A stretch of DNA of 47,571 nt from Pseudomonadota bacterium. Its GTDB lineage: Bacteria > Pseudomonadota > Gammaproteobacteria > Steroidobacterales > Steroidobacteraceae. The notes beneath the pieces were generated by a model, which ran no database searches, was not told the origin of the DNA, and saw only the letters and a program-made list of their open reading frames with translations. Shown in pieces: positions 8,984-18,843 of the stretch. The stretch covers positions 1-47,571 of the forward strand of contig JAEWLQ010000097.1 of assembly GCA_023457495.1 (NCBI GenBank), given 5' to 3'. Within the stretch, counting starts at the first letter, position 1; every line of letters begins with the position of its first letter. The position numbers and the translations under genes are program-made.

Positions 8984-10783
8984 TCAGGGCTGGTTCACGA
9001 GTTCGCGCCACCGCAGGCAGGCCACCTTGCGCGCCTCGCCCGCATCCTCCGGCTCTGGACTGCGCGCCGCGCATGTGGGTAGAGCGGCCGGGCATCGCGA
9101 GCGGAACGCACATCCTTCGGGACGCTGGAAAGCCGACGGCATCTCATCGCGCGGCCCGAGGTTCGCGAGGCGGGCCCGCCCCGCCACCGGGTCCACCGAC
9201 GGAACGGAATCCAGCAGCAGGCGCGTGTACGGATGGCGCGGTGCGCGGAACACGGCATCGGTCGCGCCGGATTCCACCTCACGACCGAGATACATCACGA
9301 GGATCCGCTCGCACAGCTGGCGCACCACGGCGAGATTGTGGCTGACGAAAATGATGCTGGTGCCCTGCTCCCGCTTGATCGACTCCAGCAACTCCAGGAC
9401 CTGCGCCTGGATGGACACATCGAGCGCGCTCACGGCCTCGTCACACACGAGTAGTTTGGGCTCGAGGATCATCGCGCGCGCGATGGCGACGCGCTGACAC
9501 TGGCCACCCGACAGCTCGCGGCTGCGGCGTCCGGCATATTCGGCGCCCAGCCCGACGCGCGCGAGCATCGCGGCGACCCGATCGGCTCGCTCTGACGTGC
9601 TCAGCTCCGGCCGCAAGGCGACCAGCGGCTCGGCGACGATGTCCGCGACCCGCATGCGTGGGTCGAGACTCGCGAACGGATCCTGGAACACGATCTGAAA
9701 CCCGGCGCGCGCCTGGCGCAGTTCCTCGCCGCCGAGGTCCTGGATCGGGCGTCCCAGCCACACGATCTCGCCCCGCGCCACCGGCAACAGGCGCAGCAGC
9801 GCGCGCGTCAGCGTCGACTTGCCGCTGCCGGACTCGCCGACGATGCCGAGCGCCTCGCCCGCGGCGATCTCGAAGCCCACGCCATCGACGGCGGCGAGCG
9901 TGCCGCGCCTGCGGCGCCAGCCGCCGGAGCGAACCGCGTGATGCACGTGGACATCCCGTACGACGAGCGGCGTTTCGCCGCTCGGACTTTCCGTCGGCGC
10001 GCTCGCGCCCGGTGCATCGATGCGCGGCGTCGCGGCGAGCAAGCCGCGCGTGTATTCATGGTCCGGGGACTTCAGGATGTGCGCGACGCTCCCCCGCTCG
10101 ACGATGCTGCCCGCCCGCATGACCAGCACGTCATCCGCCAGGGCGGCGATCACTCCCAAGTCGTGCGTGATCACGGCCAGCGCGGCGCCGCGCGCGTCGA
10201 CGATCGAGCGCAGCAGCCCGAGAATCTGCGCCTGGACGGACACATCGAGCGCCGTCGTCGGCTCGTCGGCGATCAGCAGCGCCGGATCGCAGGCCAGCGC
10301 CATCGCGATCATCGCGCGCTGACGCATGCCGCCCGACAACTCGTGCGGATACTGCTCGAGTCGCCGCGGAACATCGGTCATGCGGACTTCCTCGAGCAGC
10401 CGCGCCGCCTGGCCGCGCGCATCGTCCCAGCTCATGCCGCGGTGCTGCACCAGCGGCTCGGCAACCTGGTCGCCGATCGACAGGTGCGGCGTGAGGGACG
10501 TCATCGGGTCCTGGAAGATCATCGCGACGTCACGGCCGCGCAGATTCGTGCCCTCCGGAGAGAGCAACGACACGCCGGCCAGCCGCGCCTCACCGGAAAC
10601 CCGCGCCTTGCGCGGCAGCAGGCCCATCAACGCGAGGAAAGACTGCGACTTGCCGGCGCCGGATTCGCCGATCACACCGAGACAGCGGCCACGACCGAGC
10701 GCGAAGCTCACACCATCGACCGCGCCGCGGCCACCGTATTCGACGCGCAGATTCTCGACTTCGAGCAGCGCGCCCTCACTCAT
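8984..10783 (-). CDS. Fused double ATPase of an oligopeptide/dipeptide-type ABC importer
   Basis: 599 residues with two complete ABC cassettes. The first has Walker A GESGAGKS (39-46), signature LSGGMRQRAMIAMALA and Walker B LLIADEPTTALD. The second has GESGSGKST, LSGGQCQRVAIARAM and LLVCDEAVSALD. The C-terminus is the oligopeptide-transporter extension with spaced cysteines (CAFRSRCPAALPTC). This is a DppD-DppF fusion like YejF. The ATG at 10783 overlaps the permease stop by 8 nt; the frame runs on to 10816, but those codons lie in the permease gene. It energises uptake through the two adjacent permeases. No substrate-binding gene is nearby, so the substrate cannot be named. Confidence 0.85.
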   Translation of the reverse strand: MSEGALLEVENLRVEYGGRGAVDGVSFALGRGRCLGVIGESGAGKSQSFLALMGLLPRKARVSGEARLAGVSLLSPEGTNLRGRDVAMIFQDPMTSLTPHLSIGDQVAEPLVQHRGMSWDDARGQAARLLEEVRMTDVPRRLEQYPHELSGGMRQRAMIAMALACDPALLIADEPTTALDVSVQAQILGLLRSIVDARGAALAVITHDLGVIAALADDVLVMRAGSIVERGSVAHILKSPDHEYTRGLLAATPRIDAPGASAPTESPSGETPLVVRDVHVHHAVRSGGWRRRRGTLAAVDGVGFEIAAGEALGIVGESGSGKSTLTRALLRLLPVARGEIVWLGRPIQDLGGEELRQARAGFQIVFQDPFASLDPRMRVADIVAEPLVALRPELSTSERADRVAAMLARVGLGAEYAGRRSRELSGGQCQRVAIARAMILEPKLLVCDEAVSALDVSIQAQVLELLESIKREQGTSIIFVSHNLAVVRQLCERILVMYLGREVESGATDAVFRAPRHPYTRLLLDSVPSVDPVAGRARLANLGPRDEMPSAFQRPEGCAFRSRCPAALPTCAARSPEPEDAGEARKVACLRWRELVNQP

Positions 10784-11585
10784 CGCGCGACTCGATCGCG
10801 GCGCGCAAACCATCACCGAGCAGGTTGAAGGCGAGCAGCAACGTCGTGAGTAAGGTCGCGGGGACGAGCAGCATCCACGGCGAGGATTCCATCTCCTGCG
10901 CGCCTTCGTTGATGAGTGTGCCGAGGCTGGCGAACGGCTCCTGCACGCCGAGTCCGAGAAAGCTCAGGAAACTCTCGAACAGGATGAGCTGCGGAATCGC
11001 GAGCGTCGCGTAGGCGATCACGGGACCTGCGACGTTCGGGATGATGTGGCGCCAGAGAATGCCGCGGGTGCGCACTCCGCTCGCGATCGCCGCATCCACG
11101 AACTCGCGGCGCCGCAAGGCCAGCGTCTGCCCGCGCACGATGCGCGCCATCGTGAGCCAGCCCACCGCGCCGATCGCGATGAACAGCGCCGCGATGCTTC
11201 CGCGCGGAAACAGCGTCGACAGGATGATCACGATGAACACGTACGGCAGCGCGTAAACGATGTCCACGAAACGCATCATCGCGGCATCGACACGGCCGCC
11301 GACGTAACCCGCGACGGCGCCCCACGCGACGCCGATGCAGACGCTGACCAGCGCCGCGAGCACGCCGATCAGCAGCGAGACGCGCAGCGCCTGCATGCTG
11401 CGCGCGAACAGGTCGCGGCCGAGCCGGTCGGTTCCCAGCCAATGCGCGGCCTCGAGCTGGGGCGATACCGCGAGGTTCTCCCAGTCGAGCGCGTCGTGGC
11501 TCCACGGCGTGAACAGCGGCGCGAGCAGCGCCGCGATGGCGAGCACGGCCAGTACGCCCGCGGCGATGCGGACGCGCGCCTTCAT
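10776..11585 (-). CDS. ABC importer permease, OppC/DppC-like
   Basis: 269 residues with about six membrane segments. The typical OppC region HWLGTDRLGRDLFARSM follows the first helix, and the EAA loop that contacts the ATPase is readable around DAAIASGVRTRGILWRHIIPN. The frame extends upstream, but the ATG at 11585 overlaps the preceding permease's stop in an ATGA arrangement and gives a normal N-terminus (MKARVRIAAGVLAVLAI). It is the second membrane subunit of the importer and is translationally coupled on both sides. Confidence 0.87.
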   Translation of the reverse strand: MKARVRIAAGVLAVLAIAALLAPLFTPWSHDALDWENLAVSPQLEAAHWLGTDRLGRDLFARSMQALRVSLLIGVLAALVSVCIGVAWGAVAGYVGGRVDAAMMRFVDIVYALPYVFIVIILSTLFPRGSIAALFIAIGAVGWLTMARIVRGQTLALRRREFVDAAIASGVRTRGILWRHIIPNVAGPVIAYATLAIPQLILFESFLSFLGLGVQEPFASLGTLINEGAQEMESSPWMLLVPATLLTTLLLAFNLLGDGLRAAIESRDE

Positions 11586-12505
11586 GCGGGCCGCACGCGC
11601 GGATCGAGCCAGCCGTACAGCAGGTCCGCCACGAGATTGCAGACGAGGGTCACGACGCCGTAGACGAGGATCATGCCCATGACGAGTGGATAGTCGCGAT
11701 CGATCGCGCCCTGCACCAGGTAGCGGCCGGAGCCCGGCAGTCCGAAGACGGATTCGACCACGAGCGATCCGGTGATGATGAACGCCACCGCGGGTCCCAG
11801 GTAGCTGACGACCGGGATCAGCGCCGGGCGCAAGGCGTGGCGCGCGAGCACGATGCGCTCGGGCAATCCCTTCGCGCGCGCCGTGCGCACGTAGTTGGAC
11901 GCCAGGACTTCCTGCATGCTGGTGTAGGTCAGGCGCGCGACATAGGCCATGACGGGCAGCGCCAGCGTCACGACCGGCAGCACGAGAAAACTCGGATCGC
12001 CCGGTTCGTAGCCCGCGACGCGGAAGATGGGCCAGTAGATGCCGAACACCAGCGCGAGCAGCGGCCCCACGACGAATCCCGGCAGGACGACGCCCAGCAT
12101 CGAAAACCCGAGCAACGCCTGCGCGCCGAACGAACGGGCACGGGCCGCGCCGTAGACCCCCAGCGGCACCCCGACGAGCAGCGCCAGCAGCACCGCCGCG
12201 AGGCCAATAGTTAGGCTGAGCGGCAGCCCGGCGGCGATCAGCTCGCCGACACGAAAGTCGCGGTGGCGGAACGAGGGCCCGAGATCCCCGGCCGCGAGCC
12301 CCGCGAGGTAGCGGCCGTATTGCACGTATAGCGGCTGATCCAGGCCGTAGGCCGCGTCGAGATTCGCGCGGATCGCGGGCGGCATGGCCTGTTCGCCGTT
12401 GAACGGGCTGCCAGGCGCGAGGCGGATGATGAAGAAAGACAGCGTGACCAGTACGAACAGTGTCGGAACGAGTCCGACAATCCGCCGCAGCGCGTAATTC
12501 AGCAC
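11582..12505 (-). CDS. ABC importer permease, OppB/DppB-like
   Basis: 307 residues from a GTG at 12505. The N-terminus LNYALRRIVGLVPTLFVLVTLSFFIIRLAPG is the OppB/DppB signature, and the EAA loop appears as SNYVRTARAKGLPERIVLARHALRPALIPV. It lacks the insertion typical of YejB and is close to OppB in length. It is the first gene of the importer set and starts only 42 bp from the divergent etfB start, so its promoter must be compact or overlap etfB. The frame is open further upstream inside etfB, but those codons do not resemble the family. Confidence 0.85.
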   Translation of the reverse strand: MLNYALRRIVGLVPTLFVLVTLSFFIIRLAPGSPFNGEQAMPPAIRANLDAAYGLDQPLYVQYGRYLAGLAAGDLGPSFRHRDFRVGELIAAGLPLSLTIGLAAVLLALLVGVPLGVYGAARARSFGAQALLGFSMLGVVLPGFVVGPLLALVFGIYWPIFRVAGYEPGDPSFLVLPVVTLALPVMAYVARLTYTSMQEVLASNYVRTARAKGLPERIVLARHALRPALIPVVSYLGPAVAFIITGSLVVESVFGLPGSGRYLVQGAIDRDYPLVMGMILVYGVVTLVCNLVADLLYGWLDPRVRPA

Positions 12506-12547
12506 ACCCGATTCTCGAACACGAACGACTCCGGCTAAACTGCGCGG

Positions 12548-13320
12548 ATGGAAACCGCCGCGACCTCCCGCAGGATTCTCGTCGCAATCAAACGCGTCGT
12601 CGACTACAACGTGCGTGTGCGCGTGAAGCCGGACGGCTCGGGTGTGATGCTCGACGGCGTCAAGCTCAGCATCAATCCCTTCGACGCCATCGCCATCGAA
12701 GAGGCGCTGCGGGTGAAGGAGCGCGGCCAGGCCGACGAGGTCGTCATCGCGACCATCGGCCCGACGGACTGCCAGGCGACGCTGCGCAATGCGCTGTCGA
12801 TGGGCGCCCAGCGCGCGCTGCACGTCGTGTCTGAGAAGCCGCTCGAACCGCTGGCGAATGCGCGCGTGCTGCTGAAGCTCGTCGAGCGCGAGCAGCCCTT
12901 CCTCGTCATCCTGGGCAAACAGGCGATCGACGACGACAACAACCAGACGGGTCAGATGCTCGCCGCACTGTGGAATCGGCCGCAGGCGACCTTCGCGTCC
13001 AAACTCGAGCTCGACGACAAGACCGCCCGCGTCACGCGCGAGGTCGATGCGGGCCTGGAAACCCTCGAAGTGGACCTGCCGGCCGTGATCACGACGGATC
13101 TGCGCCTCAACGAACCGCGCTTCGTCAAACTTCCCGAGATCATGAAGGCGAAGTCCAAGCCGCTCGCCACCCTGTCGCTGGCCGATCTCGGCCTTGCCGA
13201 GGCCGCCGGCGCCGCGCGCGTCAAGGTCACGCGCACCGAACCACCGCCCGGGCGTCAGCGCGGCATCCTGGTCAAGGATGCCGGCGAGTTGTTCGCCGAA
13301 CTGCACAAGCGAGGCCTGGT

Positions 13321-13324
<4 letters not shown>
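12548..13324 (+). CDS. etfB: Electron transfer flavoprotein beta subunit
   Basis: 258 residues with the ETF-beta order: ILVAIKRVVDYNVRVRV, INPFDAIAIEEALR, VILGKQAIDDDNNQTGQMLA (AMP-binding region) and the C-terminal arm that wraps the alpha subunit. With EtfA it passes electrons from acyl-CoA dehydrogenases towards the quinone pool. The ATG at 12548 is preceded by a TAAACT -10-like hexamer at 12536-12541 and no obvious ribosome site, so the message could be leaderless; the -35 is poor, so this is weak. No ETF-quinone oxidoreductase gene is in the window. Confidence 0.93.
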
Positions 13325-14265
<941 letters not shown>

Positions 14266-14274
<9 letters not shown>

Positions 14275-14304
14275 GCGGCTGGCGCCGTCCGGCTCACAGC
14301 CGCG
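14266..14304. terminator. Possible bidirectional stem-loop between etfA and the peroxiredoxin gene
   Basis: CGCGG-T-TGAGC (14266-14276) can pair with GCTCA-CAG-CCGCG (14292-14304), leaving a small internal loop. It contains both convergent stop codons. No good T-tract follows on either strand, so a factor-independent terminator is only possible. Confidence 0.3.
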
Positions 14305-14776
14305 AGAGGATGTTCTCGGCGGTCGAGACCTTGAACTCCTTGGGCGCCTCGATCTGCACGTCCGAGGCGACTCCGTCTTTCACGACGACCGCAAACCGCT
14401 GTCCACGCGTACCCATGCCGAAGCCGCGGCCGTCCATCTCGAGGCCCAGCGCCTTGGCGTAGTCGCCGTTGCCGTCGGCCAGCATCAGCACGTTGTCGCC
14501 GACGTTGGAATGTTTGCCCCAGGCATTCATGACGAACACGTCGTTCACCGCCATGCAGGCGATCGTGTCGACGCCCTTGGCCTTGAGCGCACCCGCTTGC
14601 TGCACGAAGCCCGGCAGATGCTTGGCATCGCAGGTCGGGGTGAACGCACCCGGAACCGAGAAGAGTACGACGGTCTTGCCCTTGAACAATTGATCCGTGG
14701 AAAGGTCCTGCGGGCCGTCCTTGCCCCAGGTCTTGAACGTGCCCGCGGGCATCTTGTCGCCAGCTTTTATCGCCAT
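14294..14776 (-). CDS. Prx5-type peroxiredoxin
   Basis: 160 residues. The peroxidatic cysteine motif SVPGAFTPTCDAKHLPGF places Cys at 49, and a second Cys at 74 (DTIACMAVND) sits at a Prx5-like position. The core MNAWGKHSNVGDNVLMLADGNGDYAKALGLEMD is typical of the AhpE/Prx5 group that uses glutathione or glutaredoxin. No glutaredoxin domain is fused. Likely role: reduction of hydrogen peroxide and organic peroxides in the cytoplasm. The ATG at 14776 has a strong AAGGAG 9 nt upstream, although the frame is open further. It lies 20 nt after the ankyrin gene. Confidence 0.9.
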   Translation of the reverse strand: MAIKAGDKMPAGTFKTWGKDGPQDLSTDQLFKGKTVVLFSVPGAFTPTCDAKHLPGFVQQAGALKAKGVDTIACMAVNDVFVMNAWGKHSNVGDNVLMLADGNGDYAKALGLEMDGRGFGMGTRGQRFAVVVKDGVASDVQIEAPKEFKVSTAENILSRL

Positions 14777-14795
14777 TGCAATGTCTCCTTCTTGG

Positions 14796-15341
14796 TCAGT
14801 TCTGGCGCGTTGCGGCAGCCAGTTCGAGATCGTGGGTGAATCGGGTGTCGCCGGTTTGCGTGACGACATCGAGCGGCGTGCGGCCGCCTTCATCTTGCGC
14901 CGCGAGATTCGCGCCGCGGCGTACCAGGTACTTGGCGGTTTCCTGGCGCCGGTTCGCGACCGCGAGGTGCAGCGGCGTGGCGCCACCCTTCCCCTGCGCA
15001 TCGAGCGCGAGTCCTCGATCGAGCAGCAGTCCGCAGATGCCGGTCATGCCGTTCGCCGCGGCATGATGGAGGAGCGTATTGCCGTCGGAATCGCGCACGC
15101 CGAGCTCGGCGCCGCCATCGATCAATGCCTGCGCGGAACTGCTCTGGCCTGATTTCACCGCCCGCAGCAGCGGGGTTTCGCCACCGGCCAGTCGTGCGTT
15201 GACGTCGGCGCCCTGCTCGAGCGCCTGACTGACCGCGCCGCGATCGTTCTTTTGCAACGCCTCTTCCATCGGCGCCTTGCCACAGGCCCACAGGATCGCC
15301 AGCGTCATCGCGCAGCCTGAGCGCAGCCACAGTGAATTCAC
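14796..15341 (-). CDS. Ankyrin-repeat protein, probably exported or lipid-anchored
   Basis: 181 residues from a GTG at 15341 that overlaps the upstream HMG-CoA lyase stop by 4 nt. Three clear ankyrin repeats (GGETPLLRAVKSGQ, DGNTLLHHAAANG, GGATPLHLAVANRR) and a weaker fourth (GGRTPLDVVTQTGD) fill most of the protein. The N-terminus is hydrophobic and ends in LWACGK, which could be a lipobox, although Trp at -2 is unusual. Small exported ankyrin proteins often accompany peroxide-defence genes (AnkB with catalase), and here a peroxiredoxin follows. The binding partner is unknown. Confidence 0.72.
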   Translation of the reverse strand: MNSLWLRSGCAMTLAILWACGKAPMEEALQKNDRGAVSQALEQGADVNARLAGGETPLLRAVKSGQSSSAQALIDGGAELGVRDSDGNTLLHHAAANGMTGICGLLLDRGLALDAQGKGGATPLHLAVANRRQETAKYLVRRGANLAAQDEGGRTPLDVVTQTGDTRFTHDLELAAATRQN

Positions 15342-16273
15342 GCATTCCCCCTGACGGCCTTCGAGGCATCGTCGGCGGGGAACGGACCGGCCTTCACCAA
15401 CATGCCGGGCACCGGGTGTTGCAGCGTGCCCTGCAGCCAGCGGCTGGTCTCGAGCAGCGCGGCCAGGTCGATGCCGGTCTGGTAGCCCATCCGGTGCAGC
15501 ATGTAGACGAGGTCGTCCGTCGGGATGTTGCCGGTCGCGGCCGGCGCGAAAGGACAACCGCCGATGCCGCCGCAGCTCGAGTCGAGCGTGCGCACGCCCG
15601 CCTCGACCGCGGCGTAGGCGTTCGCAAGCCCCGTGTTGCGGGTGTTGTGGAAGTGCGCGCGCCATCGTACCTGCGGGAGCGCGCGTCGCAGGGCATCGAT
15701 CATCGCCGTCACCTGCGTCGGCACGGCGACCCCGATGGTGTCGGCGACGGCAATCTCCTCGGCATTGCCTGCCGCGATGCGTTCGGCGAGCTGCAAAACG
15801 CGCGAGAGGGGCACTTCGCCTTCGAACGGGCAGCCGAACGCGACGGAAATCGTGATCTGCGCGCGGATCCCCGCCTCGCGCGCGAGATGGGAAATCGCGA
15901 GCCACGACTCGATGCCCTCATCGACGCTGCAGCCCTGGTTGCGCTGGCTGAAACTTTCGGTCGCGGCGATGGCCATGCCGACCTCGCGACACCGCGCGGC
16001 ACGAGCCCGCTCGAATCCTTTCTGGTTGAGGACCAGGCCGATGTACCCATCGCCGGGCGCCTCGGTCTCGAGCGCGGAGAGCACGGCTTCCGCATCCGCC
16101 ATCTGGGGCACGCGTTTCGGATTGACGAAGCTCGCGACCTCGATCCGATCGAGGCCACTGGCGCGGAGCCGGCGCACGAACTCGACCTTGGTCGCGGTGG
16201 GCAACACCTGCGACTCGCTCTGCAGCCCGTCCCGCGGGCCGACTTCGACGATATCGATGCGTGACGACGTCAT
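15338..16273 (-). CDS. Hydroxymethylglutaryl-CoA lyase
   Basis: 311 residues, HMGL/isopropylmalate-synthase-type TIM barrel. Visible: VEVGPRDGLQSE (metal-binding Asp), IEVASFVNPKRVPQM, AHFHNTRNTGLANAYAA (metal-ligand His pair) and the catalytic loop GGIGGCPFAPAATGN with its cysteine. It cleaves HMG-CoA to acetoacetate and acetyl-CoA at the end of leucine breakdown. It is first in a minus-strand unit with the ankyrin and peroxiredoxin genes and is divergent from a class III CoA-transferase. A related citramalyl-CoA-type lyase cannot be fully excluded. Confidence 0.88.
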   Translation of the reverse strand: MTSSRIDIVEVGPRDGLQSESQVLPTATKVEFVRRLRASGLDRIEVASFVNPKRVPQMADAEAVLSALETEAPGDGYIGLVLNQKGFERARAARCREVGMAIAATESFSQRNQGCSVDEGIESWLAISHLAREAGIRAQITISVAFGCPFEGEVPLSRVLQLAERIAAGNAEEIAVADTIGVAVPTQVTAMIDALRRALPQVRWRAHFHNTRNTGLANAYAAVEAGVRTLDSSCGGIGGCPFAPAATGNIPTDDLVYMLHRMGYQTGIDLAALLETSRWLQGTLQHPVPGMLVKAGPFPADDASKAVRGNA

Positions 16274-16289
16274 GGGGCGTGAATCTTAG

Positions 16290-16318
16290 TTGACCCCCTG
16301 ACCGCCCGTCGGTAGAAA
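16290..16318 (+). promoter_or_regulatory. Sigma-70-like promoter for the CoA-transferase gene
   Basis: TTGACC at 16290-16295, a 17-bp spacer, and TAGAAA at 16313-16318. The ATG at 16329 is only 10 nt beyond the -10, so the transcript would carry a 5' leader of a few bases at most. No Shine-Dalgarno precedes the ATG, which agrees with leaderless initiation. Confidence 0.5.
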
Positions 16319-16328
16319 CCGCACCGCC

Positions 16329-17540
16329 ATGAGCAGTCAGCAGCCCGCGAACACCGGCCCCCTTTCCGACCTGCGCGTGCTGGAGCTCGGCACGCTGATC
16401 GCTGGGCCGTTTTGCGGCCAGTTGCTGGGTGATATGGGGGCCGAGGTCATCAAGATCGAAGCGCCCGGCCAGGGCGATCCCATGCGCCATTGGGGGCCCC
16501 AGGGCCGCGACCAGCCCTCCGTCTGGTGGCCGGTGATCGCGCGTAACAAGAAGGCCATAACCCTGGACCTGCGGCGCGAACCGGGGCAAAGAGTTTTCAA
16601 GGAGTTATGCGCCAAAGCTGACGTTGTCATCGAAAACTTCCGCCCCGGTACGCTGGAGAAATGGAACTGCGGCTGGGACGAGCTCTCCAGGGTGAATCCG
16701 CGCCTGGTGCTTGTACGCGTCTCGGGATACGGCCAGACCGGCCCGTATTCGCAGCGCGCTGGATATGGCGGCATCGGGGAAGCCATGGGTGGCCTGCGCT
16801 ACATCGTCGGAGAGCCCGACCGCCCGCCGGCACGGGTGGGCATCAGCATCGGAGACTCCCTGGCGGCCGTGCACGCCTGCATGGGAACGCTGGCCGCGCT
16901 CCACCACCGGGAGCGCAGCGGCGTCGGCCAGGTCGTCGATGCGGCCATCTACGAGTCGGTGCTCAACATGATGGAGTCGCTGGTCACCGAGTACGACCAG
17001 CTCGGTCATGTGCGCGAACGCAGCGGCGCCATCCTTCCGCGGATCGCGCCTTCCAACGTTTATCCCACCCGCGACGGTATCGTGATGATCGGCGCCAACC
17101 AGGACACCGTGTTCGCCCGCCTGTGCGAGGCGATGCAGGCACCGGAGCTCGCGAAAGACGCGCGCTATCGGGATCACCAGGCGCGCGGCGCGCATCAGCG
17201 CGAGCTCGATGAGGAGATCGCGCGCTGGACGGCAACGCTCTCGACCCGGGATCTGCTCGCGGGGCTCGACCAGCATGGCGTGCCTTCGGGGCTTATCTAC
17301 CGCACGGCCGACATGCTCGAAGATCCACACTTCGTCGCGCGGTCCGCCATCGTCAGCACGCCACATCCGCAATTCGGGACGCTGCGCATGCAGAACGTCG
17401 CGCCTCGCCTGTCGGCCACGCCCGGCTCCATCCGCTCACCGGCGCCCGAACTCGGGCAACACAACGACGAGATCTATCGCGGCCTGCTCGGCTACGACGA
17501 CAAGACGCTGTCGGCGCATCGCGCGGACGGAATCATCTGA
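16329..17540 (+). CDS. Class III CoA-transferase (CaiB/BaiF family)
   Basis: 403 residues. Family motifs: LRVLELGTLIAGPFCGQLLGDMGAEVIKIE at the N-terminus, NKKAITLDLR, DVVIENFRPGTLEKW, RVSGYGQTGPYS and GISIGDSLAA, whose Asp176 lines up with the catalytic aspartate of formyl-CoA transferase. It moves CoA between carboxylic acids. Next to HMG-CoA lyase, a succinyl-CoA:dicarboxylate or HMG transferase is attractive but unproven. The ATG start has no ribosome site but does have a close promoter. A hairpin terminator follows. Confidence 0.85.
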   Translation: MSSQQPANTGPLSDLRVLELGTLIAGPFCGQLLGDMGAEVIKIEAPGQGDPMRHWGPQGRDQPSVWWPVIARNKKAITLDLRREPGQRVFKELCAKADVVIENFRPGTLEKWNCGWDELSRVNPRLVLVRVSGYGQTGPYSQRAGYGGIGEAMGGLRYIVGEPDRPPARVGISIGDSLAAVHACMGTLAALHHRERSGVGQVVDAAIYESVLNMMESLVTEYDQLGHVRERSGAILPRIAPSNVYPTRDGIVMIGANQDTVFARLCEAMQAPELAKDARYRDHQARGAHQRELDEEIARWTATLSTRDLLAGLDQHGVPSGLIYRTADMLEDPHFVARSAIVSTPHPQFGTLRMQNVAPRLSATPGSIRSPAPELGQHNDEIYRGLLGYDDKTLSAHRADGII

Positions 17541-17544
17541 ACAA

Positions 17545-17577
17545 ACGAAAAGGCCGGACTTGCGCCCGGCCTTTCGT
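17545..17577. terminator. Bidirectional hairpin terminator
   Basis: AAAGGCCGG (17549-17557) pairs perfectly with CCGGCCTTT (17566-17574), and the stem can extend outward by three pairs past a bulged A. It lies between two convergent stops (17540 and 17599). Read on the minus strand it is followed by TTCGTTTGTT, a fair T-rich tail; on the plus strand the tail is short. Confidence 0.75.
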
Positions 17578-17598
17578 TGAATCGCCTGCGTGCGTCGC

Positions 17599-18843
17599 TC
17601 AGGTGTTGAGCAACCAGAGCTTCGCGATGCGCACCATGGTCGGATCGTTCTTCACCGCGCGGAACGCCTTCGCGGCTTCCGCCTTGTTGTTGTTGCGCAG
17701 TTGAGCGATGCCCAGGAGGATCGATGCTTCATCGATCCTCTGCTTCTCCTTCGGATCGCCCTTGGCAATGCCGCCCTTCGCGATTCCCTGGGAGAGCAAG
17801 GTGACGGCCTTCGCGTTGTCGCCGAAGGACAGGTGCTGCGCGCCCACATGCACGAGCGCATCGCCCGTGGCGGCAGACTTCGCCGCGGCTTCCTGAGCCG
17901 GAAGGGCAGCTTTTTCCTGGGCAGCCTGGGTTTCCGCGACCTTGAGCAGACGCTTGTTCACGTCGATGTCACGCTGTTCGACGAACACCTTCTTGGTGAA
18001 GGCCTGCTCGAGCACGGTCTTCGCATCGGCCGCCAGTCTCTCCTCGAGCGCCAGCTGCGCGAATTCCTTGAACTCGTCCGGCCGCTTCATGACGTTCACG
18101 TGCAATGCGAGACGCATGACGTTGAGTCGCTGCAGGTCGTCGAGGTCACTCTTGCGGAGCGCATCCATCAGGTTCGACCAGTACTCCGCCTTCGGATAAT
18201 TGAGCACCAGCTTTTCGTAAACCTTGGCAACGCAGGAGTTGTCGCCGGCCTTCTGACAGGCGGACAGGACGAGCAGCAACTGCTGTTCCTTCGGTCGGCC
18301 GGTCGATTCCATCAACTCATTCATCACGCGCACGGCGTTCTTGTTGTCGCCGGACTGGTAGTAAGCCTGGGCCACTGCGACCTGGATGTCCGGATCACGG
18401 CCGATCTTCAGTGCACGGTTGCCGAAGTCGATCGCCTTCGCATAGTTGCGCAGGTTGGTATGCAGACCGACCAGGCTCTTGTAGCGATCGAGCCGCTGGG
18501 ATTCCGGCATGCAAGGCGAGTTGAGCCCGGTCTCGAGCTCGCGCGCCGCATCGGCGTATTGCCGCAACTGGTGATACGCATAGCCGCGGAACTCTGCCAT
18601 GTAGTAGAGATCCGTCTGCGTCTTGGCGCCGGGCGTCGCCTCGGCTTCGCGGACTCGCGAAAGCATGTCCTGCCAGCGACGCGCCTTCTGGGCCTCCTGC
18701 GCAGCGGCCATTGGCTTCGCGATCTGCTTGCTGATCTTGTTACCTCCGGTGCACGCACCCTGCGCAGCCGCAGACGAGCTCCAGCCCGCACCAAGGATTC
18801 CAACCGCCGACACCGCAACCAACAGTCCACTTCTAATAGACAC
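17599..18843 (-). CDS. Exported TPR-like protein, second copy, end of the tonB operon
   Basis: About 414 residues. A signal peptide (SGLLVAVSAVGILGAG, cleavage near AAAQG) is followed by helical repeats of TPR type throughout (YADAARELETGL, YAKAIDFGNRALKIG, NNKAEAAKAFRAVKNDP). It is a paralogue of the preceding gene; both end IAKLWLLNT or IAKLWLLST. It probably acts in the periplasm as an accessory to the TonB/ExbBD system, as TPR proteins do in some marine gammaproteobacterial TonB systems (inference). Start: GTG at 18843, with GGAG 7 nt upstream, is better placed than GTG at 18849. The alanine/lysine-rich stretch at about 300-330 may be a linker. Confidence 0.8.
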   Translation of the reverse strand: MSIRSGLLVAVSAVGILGAGWSSSAAAQGACTGGNKISKQIAKPMAAAQEAQKARRWQDMLSRVREAEATPGAKTQTDLYYMAEFRGYAYHQLRQYADAARELETGLNSPCMPESQRLDRYKSLVGLHTNLRNYAKAIDFGNRALKIGRDPDIQVAVAQAYYQSGDNKNAVRVMNELMESTGRPKEQQLLLVLSACQKAGDNSCVAKVYEKLVLNYPKAEYWSNLMDALRKSDLDDLQRLNVMRLALHVNVMKRPDEFKEFAQLALEERLAADAKTVLEQAFTKKVFVEQRDIDVNKRLLKVAETQAAQEKAALPAQEAAAKSAATGDALVHVGAQHLSFGDNAKAVTLLSQGIAKGGIAKGDPKEKQRIDEASILLGIAQLRNNNKAEAAKAFRAVKNDPTMVRIAKLWLLNT

